The position numbers and the translations under genes were made by a program. Source: an uncultured Ruminococcus sp. (GTDB lineage: Bacteria; Bacillota; Clostridia; Oscillospirales; Ruminococcaceae). From it: a stretch of 27,017 nucleotides of DNA. Positions 14,305 to 23,189 of this stretch are shown here, one piece after another. Under the pieces are notes generated by a model. It saw only the letters and a program-made list of their open reading frames with translations. It was not told the origin of the DNA and made no database searches. Positions within the stretch are counted from its first letter, which is position 1. Each line of letters starts with the position of its first letter. The stretch covers positions 1 through 27,017 of the forward strand of contig UPZA01000022.1 in assembly GCA_900538575.1 (NCBI GenBank), in the 5' to 3' direction.

Positions 14305-14685
14305 TCAGATTGTAAGCTCAATAATATTTCCCTCTAAATCCAAAAAAGCGCTTTCATAATAGCCGTCCCCCGTAATTCTTGGACCGCTTATAATTTCAAA
14401 CCCGTCATTTCGGAGCCTGCCTGTCAATTCATCAACTCTTTTCTTACTTTCAAGTCTAAACGCAATATGGGCGTATCCGGTTTTATTCAGATTGTCAGAA
14501 ACAGATATGCCGGGCTTATTCATTATTTCAAGTCTTGCGCCAAATCCAAATGTCAGAAAATATGAACGGAATCCGGTTTTCTCATTATAATATAATTTAC
14601 CGCATTTCGCATTGAAATATTTTATAAAAAAATCCTTGGCGCAATCAAGACTGCTTACATACATTGCAATATGTTCGATAATCAT
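14305..14685 (-). CDS. VOC superfamily (glyoxalase/bleomycin-resistance-like) protein
   Basis: A 126-residue vicinal-oxygen-chelate protein with two beta-alpha-beta-beta-beta modules: IIEHIAMYVSSLDCAKDFFI at the start and GYAHIAFRLESKKRVDELTG in the second half, ending EGNIIELTI. Candidate metal ligands are His5, Glu53 (ARLEIM), His73 and Glu123, the pattern of glyoxalase I-type enzymes. The reaction could be methylglyoxal detoxification or another small-molecule step; the sequence does not settle this. It starts 9 bases after the mutS2 stop and its ribosome site (GAAGTGAG) overlaps that stop, so it is the last gene of the mutS2 operon. Confidence 0.85.
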   Translation of the reverse strand: MIIEHIAMYVSSLDCAKDFFIKYFNAKCGKLYYNEKTGFRSYFLTFGFGARLEIMNKPGISVSDNLNKTGYAHIAFRLESKKRVDELTGRLRNDGFEIISGPRITGDGYYESAFLDLEGNIIELTI

Positions 14686-14693
14686 TTCTCACT

Positions 14694-17069
14694 TCATTTC
14701 AGTTCCACAATAGTAACGCCGTTTTCGCCCTCTCCGTAAAGTCCGAGTCTAAAGCTTTTAACCTGTTTCATTGACTTTAATCTCTGATGGATTGCAGCTC
14801 TGAGTATGCCCGTACCCTTTCCGTGTATAATCGTCACCACGGAAATTCCTGAAAGCACTGCGTTATCAATAAACGCTTCCATTTCATAAACGCCTTCGTC
14901 CGCGCTCTTCCCCCTTATATCAAGCTCCATAGTTCCTTTTCTTTCCAGCTTGCTTTTAATACTTCTGGTGGAAACAGGCTTGCTTTTATATGTTACCTTC
15001 TGTTCGTCCAATAACTTGAGCTGTAATACCGATACCTTTGTTTTCATAATACCCATCTGAACATAAACATTTCCATTTTCATCCGGTTCACCGCAAACAG
15101 TTCCCTTTTTATCAATGTCACGCACCAGCACGGTATCTCCCTTTTTAAGCTTTCTTGGCAGCTTGTAACCGTCGCCGCTCTTTTCAATAACAGGATTAGC
15201 CGTATCGTACATACGGTTAAAGCTCTGCTTGCTGCGTGTTTTTATATCAGAGAATTTCTTTGAAAAATCCGCCTTGTCCTTTTCCTTCTTTAAAGCTTCA
15301 AGCTCGTCTATAAGACTGTTTGATTCGGCCTTAACGCTTTCTATAATACTCATTGCCCGCAGTCTTGCCTGTTCAAGCTGCTGTTCCTTGTTCTTTTCTA
15401 TTTCATCAAGCTCCGTTTTGAGCCGACGATTATTATCCTCAGCCTCGGCTCTTATTCGGATTAATTCCTGATTTTGCTTATCAAGCCGGCGTCTTGCCTC
15501 CTCAAGCTGTGCAACGACTTTTTCAAACCGCATGTTTTCTTCGCTGACAAGCTGTTTTGCATGAGCGATTACGTCCTCGGGCATTCCTAAAGACGCTGAA
15601 ATAGAAAATGCGTTTGATTTTCCGGGAGATCCGGTAATCAATCGGTAAGTCGGACGAAGAGTTTCCGGATCAAATTCACAGCTCGCATTTTCAACGTCAT
15701 CTCCCTCGATAGCATAGAGCTTAAGCTCCTGATAATGCGTTGAAACCATCAGCTTTGCGCCCTGATCCTTCAGTCTTTCAATTATTGAAACGGCTAAAGC
15801 CGCTCCCTCCACCGGATCAGTACCGGAGCCCAGCTCATCGAGCAGAACAAGCGAATTATCATCTGCAAGCCCTATTATCTCTATTACCTTATTGGTATGG
15901 GACGAAAAGGTTGAAAGACTTTGTTCTATGCTCTGATTATCTCCAATATCGGCAAGAATATGACTGAATACAGAAACGCTGCTTCCGTCAGATACAGGTA
16001 TCAGCATTCCGCACATAACCATAGCCGAAAGCAATCCGGCAGTTTTTAGAGCTACCGTCTTTCCGCCGGTATTAGGACCTGTAATGATCAAAGCGCTGTA
16101 TTTTTCACCCAAACTGATATTAATCGGCACCGCCTTATTACTGTCCAAAAGCGGGTGTCTTGCCTTATTTAGCTTGAGCTTTCCGTCGCATGTTATGTCA
16201 GGAGCGCAGGCCTTCATTTTAGCGCCTAAATTTGCTTTAGCAAAATAAAGATTTAATTGTACGCATAAATCATATCCTCTGATAAGATCCTCGGCACATT
16301 CGCCGCATTCCCGGCAAAGCTCGGTTATTATTCTTTCAATCTCCTCCTGCTCCCGACTCTCGAGCATCCTAATATCATTGTTTGCCTCTACAACTGAAAT
16401 AGGTTCTATAAATACCGTTTGCCCAGAGGCTGAGGAAGAATGTATCAGACCCTGTATTCTGCTCCTGTATTCCGCCTTAACAGGGAGAACAAATCTACCG
16501 TCCCTTATAGTTACAATATTTTCCTGAAGAGATTTCTGAACAGCTTCAGACCGTATCATCTTATCAAGCGTTTCACGAAGCTTTAAGCCTGCGCGGCTAA
16601 TTTTTTTTCTGATTGCCGCAAGCTCCGGACTTGCCGCGTCTGAAATTTCATCCTCAGAAATTATCGAGCGTTCAAGCTTTTCCTGCAAATATTTATCGGG
16701 ACGAAGGCCTTCAAATAAATAATCAAGCTCTGTCTGAACATTTTCACAATGTGAATACCAGTCGGATAAAGCTCCGATCTGGTTGAGCAGACTTTTGATA
16801 TCGATAAGTTCCCTTAGTGATATTCTTGCTCCTGAAGCTGCCCGTCTTAACGAAGAGCTTACATCCTTAATTTCATAAAAAGGCGGCGTTCCGAACCTTA
16901 CGGTCAGATCCAAAGCCTGAGAGGTTTTGTCCATTTCAAGACAAACCGTATCATAATCCGTACATGGCTCAAGCTCAAGAGCCATCTGTCTGGTTCTGTC
17001 ATTGGAGGCCATATCAGACAGCATTTTAAGTACTTTATGTAATTCAAGCGTTTTAAAATATTTATTCAT
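14694..17069 (-). CDS. mutS2: Endonuclease MutS2 (ribosome-collision/recombination ATPase)
   Basis: A 791-residue MutS2, full length. It lacks the mismatch-recognition domain of MutS. An N-terminal lever/clamp region (residues 1 to about 300) leads to the ATPase core with Walker A GPNTGGKT (331-338), Walker B VLLDELGSGTDP and the STHYQELK switch. A long coiled coil with Arg/Glu-rich heptads follows (about 520-630), then a KOW-like beta region (KLKKGDTVLVRDIDKKG). The C-terminal Smr nuclease domain has LDIRGKSADEG (usually LDLRG) and HGKGTGILR. In Bacillus the protein splits collided ribosomes and restrains homologous recombination. It starts 6 bases after recO on the same strand, with no strong ribosome site visible, so coupling to recO is likely. 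Confidence 0.96.
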   Translation of the reverse strand: MNKYFKTLELHKVLKMLSDMASNDRTRQMALELEPCTDYDTVCLEMDKTSQALDLTVRFGTPPFYEIKDVSSSLRRAASGARISLRELIDIKSLLNQIGALSDWYSHCENVQTELDYLFEGLRPDKYLQEKLERSIISEDEISDAASPELAAIRKKISRAGLKLRETLDKMIRSEAVQKSLQENIVTIRDGRFVLPVKAEYRSRIQGLIHSSSASGQTVFIEPISVVEANNDIRMLESREQEEIERIITELCRECGECAEDLIRGYDLCVQLNLYFAKANLGAKMKACAPDITCDGKLKLNKARHPLLDSNKAVPINISLGEKYSALIITGPNTGGKTVALKTAGLLSAMVMCGMLIPVSDGSSVSVFSHILADIGDNQSIEQSLSTFSSHTNKVIEIIGLADDNSLVLLDELGSGTDPVEGAALAVSIIERLKDQGAKLMVSTHYQELKLYAIEGDDVENASCEFDPETLRPTYRLITGSPGKSNAFSISASLGMPEDVIAHAKQLVSEENMRFEKVVAQLEEARRRLDKQNQELIRIRAEAEDNNRRLKTELDEIEKNKEQQLEQARLRAMSIIESVKAESNSLIDELEALKKEKDKADFSKKFSDIKTRSKQSFNRMYDTANPVIEKSGDGYKLPRKLKKGDTVLVRDIDKKGTVCGEPDENGNVYVQMGIMKTKVSVLQLKLLDEQKVTYKSKPVSTRSIKSKLERKGTMELDIRGKSADEGVYEMEAFIDNAVLSGISVVTIIHGKGTGILRAAIHQRLKSMKQVKSFRLGLYGEGENGVTIVELK

Positions 17070-17075
17070 AGTATA

Positions 17076-17825
17076 TTACCCAAGCGACTTATAAAAGTCA
17101 AGTGTTTTAAATTCTCTTCCTAAATGTATCAGCAAATATCTTTCAGCGATACTGCCGAGCTTTTTAATATTTTTATCAGATAGTCTGAAATTGTAAAGCC
17201 TGTTGAAATCAGCGAAAACAATATGCCGCAGAGCATGTACGACAGAAGCCGGAATTTTTACGAGAGTATCGTCCTTTGTCGGCGTAATGCAGCCGACGCA
17301 GTAAAGCTTTGTGCTCATCAAGTCAAAATACATTTCCTCAGCGGCGTATTTCATACATGAAGCGCAGCATACTATATCCGGCATCATGCCGATTTCTGTC
17401 ATAAACCGCATTTCAAACAACGGCTTTAAAAATGCGGCGCTCCGGCTTCCCTCGGAAAGATAATGAAATGTATTAAGCAGCAATCTCATAACATCTTCCT
17501 TTTGCTCATGCTGACCGGTAACGTAAATAACCACTTCGCTTATATACTGCGAAAGAGCGAGTGTTTCAAGGTTCTCTCTTATTTTATAAAAAAATCTTAT
17601 AGGCTCGCTGCTGTCAAGATAATACCTGCCCTTGTCAATTCGTACTGAAAAATCTGAATAAGCATAAAGCTGAATAGCGCCGGCATTTTTACTCAGCAGC
17701 TTCTGTCCGCCCTTTACAGAGATTTCAATTACTCCCTGTTCAATAGTAAAAACATGAATAAATTTATCGTTCTCACCAACCGGGAACTCCTTGAGTACTA
17801 TTCCCCTGAGCGCCGCCATTTTCAT
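17076..17825 (-). CDS. recO: DNA repair protein RecO
   Basis: A 249-residue recombination mediator that helps load RecA onto SSB-coated DNA within RecFOR. The N-terminal OB fold is visible as RGIVLKEFPVGENDKFIHVF. A four-Cys zinc site follows in the helical part (CCASCMKYAAEEMY... and LYCVGC), as in Gram-positive RecO. The start is chosen at ATG 17825; ATG 17819 is equally possible because GGTGAGG lies 3 or 9 bases ahead of them. The first 53 bases lie inside the 3' end of yqzL in another frame. mutS2 follows after 6 bases. Confidence 0.93.
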   Translation of the reverse strand: MKMAALRGIVLKEFPVGENDKFIHVFTIEQGVIEISVKGGQKLLSKNAGAIQLYAYSDFSVRIDKGRYYLDSSEPIRFFYKIRENLETLALSQYISEVVIYVTGQHEQKEDVMRLLLNTFHYLSEGSRSAAFLKPLFEMRFMTEIGMMPDIVCCASCMKYAAEEMYFDLMSTKLYCVGCITPTKDDTLVKIPASVVHALRHIVFADFNRLYNFRLSDKNIKKLGSIAERYLLIHLGREFKTLDFYKSLG

Positions 17826-17934
17826 TAGCCTCACCACCGGTTTCCGCAGCGGATTGCTCCGCAGATTTTTTATATTCCAGATAATCTGAAATCTTTCCGC
17901 TGTTCATAAAAGCGTTCCATTTTTCATCAATCAT
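17773..17934 (-). CDS. yqzL: YqzL-family small protein
   Basis: A 53-residue protein, easily missed because of its size. The N-terminus MIDEKWNAFMNSGKISDYLE followed by YKK fits the YqzL pattern W-x-x-F-x-x-(T/S)-G-x-I-x-x-Y-L-x-Y-K, and the gene lies between era and recO exactly as yqzL does in Bacillus. YqzL is normally about 45 residues. Here a Gly/Asn/Gln/Ser-rich tail (GGEANENGGAQGNSTQ) is added, encoded in DNA that also encodes the recO N-terminus. The function of the family is unknown. The ribosome site is weak. Confidence 0.72.
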   Translation of the reverse strand: MIDEKWNAFMNSGKISDYLEYKKSAEQSAAETGGEANENGGAQGNSTQGVPGW

Positions 17935-17949
17935 AAATAAACACCGCCA

Positions 17950-17976
17950 AAAATTATTTCCTTAAAATTATTTCCT
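17950..17976. repeat. Tandem 13-bp repeat between era and yqzL
   Basis: AAAATTATTTCCT occurs at 17950-17962 and 17964-17976, 14 bases apart, inside the 84-base gap between era and yqzL. Short complementary pieces (CGCC at 17944, GGCG near 17982) bracket it, so a hairpin is possible. Function unclear. Confidence 0.4.
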
Positions 17977-18018
17977 GAAACGGCGTTTATATAAATTGTA
18001 ATGTATGGTAATTTATTT

Positions 18019-18912
18019 TTAAATTTCTGTAAGTCCGAAGCTTCTTATAAGGCCCTCGCGGTTTCTCCAGTCCTCCTTGACCTTTACCCAGCACTGAAGA
18101 TTTACTTTTATCTCAAAAAATTCCTCCAGCTCCTGCCTGGACAAGGACGCGGCTTTTTTCAGCATAGAACCGTTTTTGCCTATTATAATGCCCTTATGCG
18201 ATTCACGCTCGCAGTATATTACAGCGTTTATGTCTAGCAGTTCCTTTTCTTCCCGTTCCCTCATCTGCTCCACAGTTACTGCAATGCCGTGAGGAACCTC
18301 GTCCTCAAGCAGGTTCAGCAATTTTTCTCTTATTATTTCCCCTGCTATTATTTTTTCCGGCTGATCCGTTATCATATCGTCCGGGAAAAAATGCGGACTT
18401 TCCGCGGCAAGCTTCATAGCTTCATTAATCACAATATCTATGCCATTATTTTCCTTAACGCTTACCGGAACAATAGCCTCGAGATCAAATTTTGAACTAA
18501 GCGACGCAATAATCGGAGCGAGTTTACTCATATTATCCAGTAAATCTATTTTATTCAGAACAAAAATCACAGGAATTTTCCGTCGGCAAATATCCCGCAG
18601 CATATTTTCCTCCTGTTCGCCTAACGGATGCGTACAGTCTGCCATAAATATAACGGCGTCAATATCCGTAACCGATTCCTTTACCGCGTTTAGCATATGA
18701 GCGCTTAGCTTATTTTTAGGCTTATGCAGTCCCGGAGTGTCCATAAATACAAGCTGTGTTTCGCCTATTGTTTTAATACCGGTTATTCTTGTTCTAGTTG
18801 TCTGGGATTTACTGCTGACTGATGCTATTTTTTCACCCACAACCGTATTTAAAAGCGAGGATTTACCCGCGTTAGTTCTTCCGGCTATCGTCAGAAAGAC
18901 AGTTTTAGTCAT
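18019..18912 (-). CDS. era: GTPase Era
   Basis: An essential ribosome-assembly GTPase that binds the 3' end of 16S rRNA. The protein has 297 residues from ATG 18912, chosen because GGAG lies 7 bases ahead; ATG 18924 has no ribosome site. G1 is GRTNAGKS (11-18, usually GRPNVGKS), G2 includes SQTTRTR, G3 is DTPG (58-61), G4 is NKID. The C-terminal KH domain has the signature GIIIGKNGSMLK. The gene follows ybeY by 25 bases. In Bacillus, dgkA and cdd lie between the two; both are missing here. The two unusual G1 residues flank the conserved positions and should not prevent nucleotide binding. Confidence 0.95.
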   Translation of the reverse strand: MTKTVFLTIAGRTNAGKSSLLNTVVGEKIASVSSKSQTTRTRITGIKTIGETQLVFMDTPGLHKPKNKLSAHMLNAVKESVTDIDAVIFMADCTHPLGEQEENMLRDICRRKIPVIFVLNKIDLLDNMSKLAPIIASLSSKFDLEAIVPVSVKENNGIDIVINEAMKLAAESPHFFPDDMITDQPEKIIAGEIIREKLLNLLEDEVPHGIAVTVEQMREREEKELLDINAVIYCERESHKGIIIGKNGSMLKKAASLSRQELEEFFEIKVNLQCWVKVKEDWRNREGLIRSFGLTEI

Positions 18913-18937
18913 TGTGATCTCCATTTCAAAATCCGTT

Positions 18938-19444
18938 TTAATTTCGTTCTATTATAAATGTGGCGTCTCTTGAAATACCGAGCTTTTCAAGAACGGCCTC
19001 TTCCTTTTCCCTCATAATACGCTCGTCAAGAGGACTTGTCTCATGGTCATAGCCAAGCAAGTGCAGCATGGAATGAACCGTCAGGAAACCCACCTCTCTC
19101 TCAAGCGAATGACCGTACATATCAGCCTGTCTCACCGCTGTTTCAAGGGAAATAACTACGTCTCCTAAAAGTACAAAACCGGTTTCAGCATTGATTTCCT
19201 TTTTGCCGTCCTCGCTTGTAAGCGGAAAAGAAAGAACGTCGGTTTCCTTATCCTTGTTTCTGTATACCTTATTTAAATTTCTGATTTCCTTATTAGAAAC
19301 AAATGAAACGCTGACTTCAGCGTCCTGCTCAAAGCGCTCGGTTGCCAGCACAGCCTGACAGCAGCGGCGGATCAGCAGACGTATTCCTACGGGTATTTTA
19401 ACTATATTCTGTTTGTTTTTAACATATACTTTTAGCTTTGACAT
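18938..19444 (-). CDS. ybeY: Endoribonuclease YbeY (16S rRNA 3'-end maturation)
   Basis: A 168-residue zinc-dependent RNase involved in 16S rRNA maturation and ribosome quality control. The zinc motif HxxxHxxxxxH is clear: His124, His128 and His134 in VHSMLHLLGYDH. The conserved ETDVLSFPL strand lies at 67-75 and LGDVVIS at 93-99. It starts at ATG 19444 behind AAAGGAG, which lies in the end of phoH; the phoH stop is 2 bases upstream. Together with phoH and era it forms a ribosome/RNA-maturation block. Confidence 0.95.
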   Translation of the reverse strand: MSKLKVYVKNKQNIVKIPVGIRLLIRRCCQAVLATERFEQDAEVSVSFVSNKEIRNLNKVYRNKDKETDVLSFPLTSEDGKKEINAETGFVLLGDVVISLETAVRQADMYGHSLEREVGFLTVHSMLHLLGYDHETSPLDERIMREKEEAVLEKLGISRDATFIIERN

Positions 19445-19446
19445 AA

Positions 19447-20409
19447 TTACTTTCTCCTTTCATTAGCATATTTTTCATAAGCCTTTACTATATCCTGAAC
19501 CAGCTTATGCCTTACAACGTCCTTTTCATTGAACTTGTGTATAGCTATATCGTCGACGTTTCTCAAAACCTTCATAGCCTCTATAAGACCGGAGGTTTTA
19601 CTGTCAGGAAGGTCTATCTGAGTCACGTCTCCAGTAATGACCATCTTGCTGTCGTTGCCCAAACGGGTCAGAAACATTTTTATCTGTTCAGACGTAGTGT
19701 TCTGAGCCTCGTCAAGTATTATAAACGCTCCCTCAAGCGTCCTTCCTCTCATATATGCGAGAGGAGCCACCTCTATTATACCCTTTTCCATGTACTTTGA
19801 AAAGTTTTCGGCGCCGAACATTTCAAAAAGAGCGTCATAAAGAGGCCGAAGATAAGGATCTACCTTATCCTGAAGATCCCCCGGAAGAAAGCCTAATTTC
19901 TCTCCCGCCTCTACCGCAGGTCTGGTAAGGATTATTTTGTTTACCTCGTGAGCCTTAAAGGCTTTGGCAGCCATTGCAACTGCAAGATAGGTTTTTCCCG
20001 TTCCGGCAGGACCAATTCCGAGAACAATCGTATTATTCTTTATATCGTCTATATATTTTTTCTGGCCGACTGTACGCGGACGCACAATTTTGCCAGTTGC
20101 AGTAACGCACACTCCGTCTCCGATAAGATTATCAAGCTGCTCTGCCGAGCCGTCTGACACCATAGACGTAACATACCGGATCGTTTGACCCGTCACTCTT
20201 TCCCCTGTTTTAGAAATCTTCATAAGAGCTTCTATTGCCTGTGCTGCTTTATTGACGTTTTCCTCGTTTCCGGAAATCTTAATGTCGCTTCCGCGGCTTA
20301 AAACAACGACGTCATACTGGCGCTGTATTGTATTAATATTTTCATCATAAGCTCCGAACAAATTTATCATTTGTTCGGTATCATTTATATTTATAACCTT
20401 TTCCGCCAT
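19447..20409 (-). CDS. phoH: PhoH-like ATPase (YbeZ/PhoL)
   Basis: A 320-residue P-loop ATPase of the PhoH2/YbeZ type, a partner of YbeY in RNA metabolism. A KH-like N-terminal domain (about residues 15-65, VVVLSRGSDIKISGNEENVN) precedes the RecA-like core with Walker A GPAGTGKT (133-140), TRPAVEAGEKLGFLPGDLQD and Walker B FIILDEAQNTT. The C-terminal part includes MVITGDVTQIDLP. An extended -10 promoter lies 39-47 bases upstream. Its stop is directly against the ybeY start. Confidence 0.94.
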   Translation of the reverse strand: MAEKVININDTEQMINLFGAYDENINTIQRQYDVVVLSRGSDIKISGNEENVNKAAQAIEALMKISKTGERVTGQTIRYVTSMVSDGSAEQLDNLIGDGVCVTATGKIVRPRTVGQKKYIDDIKNNTIVLGIGPAGTGKTYLAVAMAAKAFKAHEVNKIILTRPAVEAGEKLGFLPGDLQDKVDPYLRPLYDALFEMFGAENFSKYMEKGIIEVAPLAYMRGRTLEGAFIILDEAQNTTSEQIKMFLTRLGNDSKMVITGDVTQIDLPDSKTSGLIEAMKVLRNVDDIAIHKFNEKDVVRHKLVQDIVKAYEKYANERRK

Positions 20410-20447
20410 TTAAACACTCTTTTCTTTTATTTTGTTTATATAGTATA

Positions 20448-20456
20448 ATTATATCA
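20448..20456 (-). promoter_or_regulatory. Extended -10 promoter of the phoH operon
   Basis: TGATATAAT on the minus strand (TATAAT at 20448-20453, TG at 20455-20456). No good -35 hexamer is present, which fits an extended -10 type. It would drive phoH-ybeY-era-yqzL-recO-mutS2-VOC separately from yqfC-yqfD. Confidence 0.5.
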
Positions 20457-20542
20457 CAAACGGAATCTTTTTTAAATACCTATTTTTAATTTTTTTGAAA
20501 CAATTATTAAAATAAACAAATACAATAAAATATTTACTCATT

Positions 20543-21712
20543 TTAATCAACATAAATTTCAAAGTCCATGCCTATTTCTCCTTCTAAAACAAACCTTACG
20601 TTGTATTCCATTCTGTCCTCAAAGCTTTTGACTTCAATATTTCTTTCCTTAACTATAATACCCTTGGAATCGTAAAAATTTTTTTCATACACAGAAAGCT
20701 GCTGCTGAAGCAATACATCCGCTTCCTCGCTGCTGTATGACAGCATTTCATACTCAAACGGCGTATATGTACTGTGAATTATTCCCAAAGGAAGTTTTTT
20801 CCCCAATAACATAAAGCTGTTTGAAGTTTCTGTATAATCGTACGACTGAAAATCTGAATTCTTAAAGAAAAGCGGAATTCTGAATCCAAAAAAATCGAAA
20901 TATTTTTTCGTCGTCTGCTCCCCACTGTAAATCTGCCCTTCCGTCGACAAAGGCTGAGAAAAGCTTACGGACTCCTCGTAAGTTCCGATTATTTTTCCCA
21001 TTGCATGTTTTTTCAGCATATGTCCGCCGCCGTCGTCAACAACTCCGCTTATAATTATATCTCCCTTTTTCACTCCGTCTCCGGCTTTTTTCATAAGACG
21101 TCCCGAATATACCTCTACAGATTCGATCTGAGCGTCACAGTCGGCGATAATATTGCAGGGTATGTCGTCTCTTACCATTTCCGGAGGCGGGTCAGCCTCC
21201 GTTACGTCTACGACTATACGGCTGCCGGTATGCCTTATTCCGGTCCATGCTATATCGGGAATACTCAATCTGAGCCTCTGCTCGCATTTTCTGAAATCAA
21301 TATCAGCAATAAATTTTCCTTTATAAATTCCTATATCCGAAAGCGCCGAAACGATCTGTTCCCTGCTGACGCCGCTATTTCCATATACCTCTACGGAAAC
21401 AACGATATTTGACAGATAAAATACAAAGGAAAACAATATAAGTATACCCAAAATTATACCGAATCTGAAGCGATATCCCTTCATTTTAAACGGAATTCCC
21501 TTTTTTTCTGTAAATTCAAGTTCAATTCCGTTTTCCTTAGCAATATCTGTAATTCTGTTCATGTCCGTCATATAAATCTGTCCGTAAAAGCAGCCGTTTC
21601 TGCATCTCTGTGACATGCATGCAATTCCGTTTTCCCTTATATCATTAATAAAGGAATACATTTTTGAACCCTGCGCCTTAAACGAAGCCGTACCTCTTAT
21701 TTTTCCAAACAT
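20543..21712 (-). CDS. yqfD: Sporulation protein YqfD
   Basis: A 389-residue YqfD, a membrane protein made in the mother cell during sporulation. It has a cytoplasmic N-terminal region with FINDIRENGIACMSQRCRNG, one transmembrane helix (about 85-108, FGIILGILILFSFVFYLSNI) and a large external part beginning VVSVEVYGNSGVSREQIV, which resembles a POTRA-like fold. GRLMKKAGDGVKKGDIIISG is a biotinyl-lipoyl-like strand pattern typical of the family. It starts 5 bases after yqfC. There are 133 non-coding bases before phoH. Confidence 0.93.
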   Translation of the reverse strand: MFGKIRGTASFKAQGSKMYSFINDIRENGIACMSQRCRNGCFYGQIYMTDMNRITDIAKENGIELEFTEKKGIPFKMKGYRFRFGIILGILILFSFVFYLSNIVVSVEVYGNSGVSREQIVSALSDIGIYKGKFIADIDFRKCEQRLRLSIPDIAWTGIRHTGSRIVVDVTEADPPPEMVRDDIPCNIIADCDAQIESVEVYSGRLMKKAGDGVKKGDIIISGVVDDGGGHMLKKHAMGKIIGTYEESVSFSQPLSTEGQIYSGEQTTKKYFDFFGFRIPLFFKNSDFQSYDYTETSNSFMLLGKKLPLGIIHSTYTPFEYEMLSYSSEEADVLLQQQLSVYEKNFYDSKGIIVKERNIEVKSFEDRMEYNVRFVLEGEIGMDFEIYVD

Positions 21713-21717
21713 TCAAT

Positions 21718-21960
21718 TCACCCGTTTCCTGTCAGCTCTATTGATTGTATTTTTCCGCATATATAAATACCCCTGGAGCTGAAATCATTGACGCTCAGAT
21801 TGCTTCCCCATATCTGTATAATCATATCCCATGTTTTAACCTTAACCATTATATCATTATACTCAAGAATTTTTTTACAGCATTCAACCAAGACCTCATG
21901 ATCTCCCGTTATCTGTATCTGAGTATCCATATTAATAAATCTTTTGATCTTTCCGGCCAT
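21718..21960 (-). CDS. yqfC: Sporulation protein YqfC
   Basis: An 80-residue protein of the YqfC family, always paired with yqfD in endospore formers. The conserved core is HEVLVECCKKILEYNDIMVK with GIYICGKIQSIEL at the end. The start at 21960 follows GAGGTGG; an overlapping out-of-frame ATG at 21964 is not used. Divergently arranged from ylbJ with an 85-base gap that must hold both promoters. Confidence 0.9.
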   Translation of the reverse strand: MAGKIKRFINMDTQIQITGDHEVLVECCKKILEYNDIMVKVKTWDMIIQIWGSNLSVNDFSSRGIYICGKIQSIELTGNG

Positions 21961-22045
21961 TCATACCACCTCGTTTAATTATATTAATGCATTTCCCGCT
22001 TTATCACACCATATAATTTACAGAGCTAATGACTATGGAGGAAAA
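21961..22045. promoter_or_regulatory. Divergent control region of yqfC-yqfD and ylbJ
   Basis: CATATAAT at 22010-22017 resembles the sigma-E -10 element (CATACAAT-like) for ylbJ, which is a sigma-E gene in Bacillus; the -35 is not convincing. On the minus strand AATATAAT-like sequence near 21976-21984 could serve yqfC. Both genes being sporulation genes supports shared mother-cell control, but this is inference. Confidence 0.35.
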
Positions 22046-23143
22046 ATGATGAAACAAGCTATAAAAAATATTATTCTTACAGCTACAATTCTTGCCGCCG
22101 TATATTTCTGTATACGTTATCCCGGTTATATATCCGGAGCGGTAAACGATTCAATAATAAGATGCATGGATGTAATGATCCCATCTATGTTTATTTTTAT
22201 GTGTATTTCCTCAATAACGGTAAATTCGGGACTGCATAGCATAATAAGTATACCATTCAGACCGGCTGCTAAGTATATATTCCGTTTAAGCGACAGTCAA
22301 TTCGGCGTTTTTATGCTAAGTCTTGTTTCAGGTTATCCGGCAGGAATTAAGCTTCTTGCAGACTGCTATAATAAAAATGCTCTTTCAAAGAATGATTTTG
22401 ACAGATTAAGCTGCTTCTGCTTTGCTTCTGGTCCTGCCTTCATAATAGGTACAATTTCCGGCGTACTTTATCCGGATACGCCGGCAGGAATTATCGTTTT
22501 TCTTTCCGTTACAGCAGGAAATATATTATCCGCCGTATTATGCGGTTTATTTTCCCGTATTCCCAGCAAAGAAAAGCCAAGAATAAAAACCGACATATCC
22601 GCAGAATGCTTTATAAATTCAACTGTGTCATCAGCCCGCGCCATATTTCAAATGTGCGTAATGATCGTCGCTTTCAGCGGAGTTCTCCAAATACTAAAGT
22701 TATCGGGAGCCGTAAATCTAATTTCAGAAGCTGCGGCTTACATAACAGGAAACAAAGTCGGTACGGTTTCGTCAATTATTGCCTGCATACTTGAAATCAG
22801 CAATATTATAACGCTTCCGAAAAATGATATATCCATGCTGCCTGTCGTCGCGTCTCTACTATCCTTCGGCGGTATCTGCGTATTAATACAAATTATAGCC
22901 ATATCGGGAGGTCTTCTTAATATAAAAAAATTTATATCAGTAAGATTGTTTTCAGCCTTTGCATCGGCATTATTCTGCCGGTTATTTATGAAATTTATAA
23001 ATATAGAAGCCGTAACCGCTTTTGCTCCGGTAATTACGCATTCAAAATTTTCTCCTCTTCCCTCTGTTCTTCTGATTATAATGACTCTTATGCTCCTCTC
23101 TATTACAAAAAACTATGGACAATCCGATAAAAAAATGTTATAA
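22046..23143 (+). CDS. ylbJ: Sporulation integral membrane protein YlbJ
   Basis: A 365-residue polytopic membrane protein of the YlbJ family (nucleoside-recognition/Gate-type fold), required for spore cortex formation in Bacillus. About eight to ten hydrophobic helices are seen, the first ILTATILAAVYFCIRYPGYI. Family features are VMIPSMFIFMCISSI, LSLVSGYPAGIKLLADCYNK, LSCFCFASGPAFIIGTISG and LPVVASLLSFGGICVLIQII. GGAGG at 22037-22041 serves ATG 22046 or the adjacent ATG 22049. Confidence 0.92.
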   Translation: MMKQAIKNIILTATILAAVYFCIRYPGYISGAVNDSIIRCMDVMIPSMFIFMCISSITVNSGLHSIISIPFRPAAKYIFRLSDSQFGVFMLSLVSGYPAGIKLLADCYNKNALSKNDFDRLSCFCFASGPAFIIGTISGVLYPDTPAGIIVFLSVTAGNILSAVLCGLFSRIPSKEKPRIKTDISAECFINSTVSSARAIFQMCVMIVAFSGVLQILKLSGAVNLISEAAAYITGNKVGTVSSIIACILEISNIITLPKNDISMLPVVASLLSFGGICVLIQIIAISGGLLNIKKFISVRLFSAFASALFCRLFMKFINIEAVTAFAPVITHSKFSPLPSVLLIIMTLMLLSITKNYGQSDKKML

Positions 23144-23144
23144 T
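23116..23144 (+). promoter_or_regulatory. Promoter of the Cys-rich 223-residue protein gene
   Basis: TGGACA (23116-23121), 17 bases, TATAAT (23139-23144) with TG at 23136-23137. It overlaps the ylbJ stop codon. Confidence 0.6.
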
Positions 23145-23189
23145 CAAGAAAAACATATAATTTAATATTTATCGAAAGGATCCGTTAAA

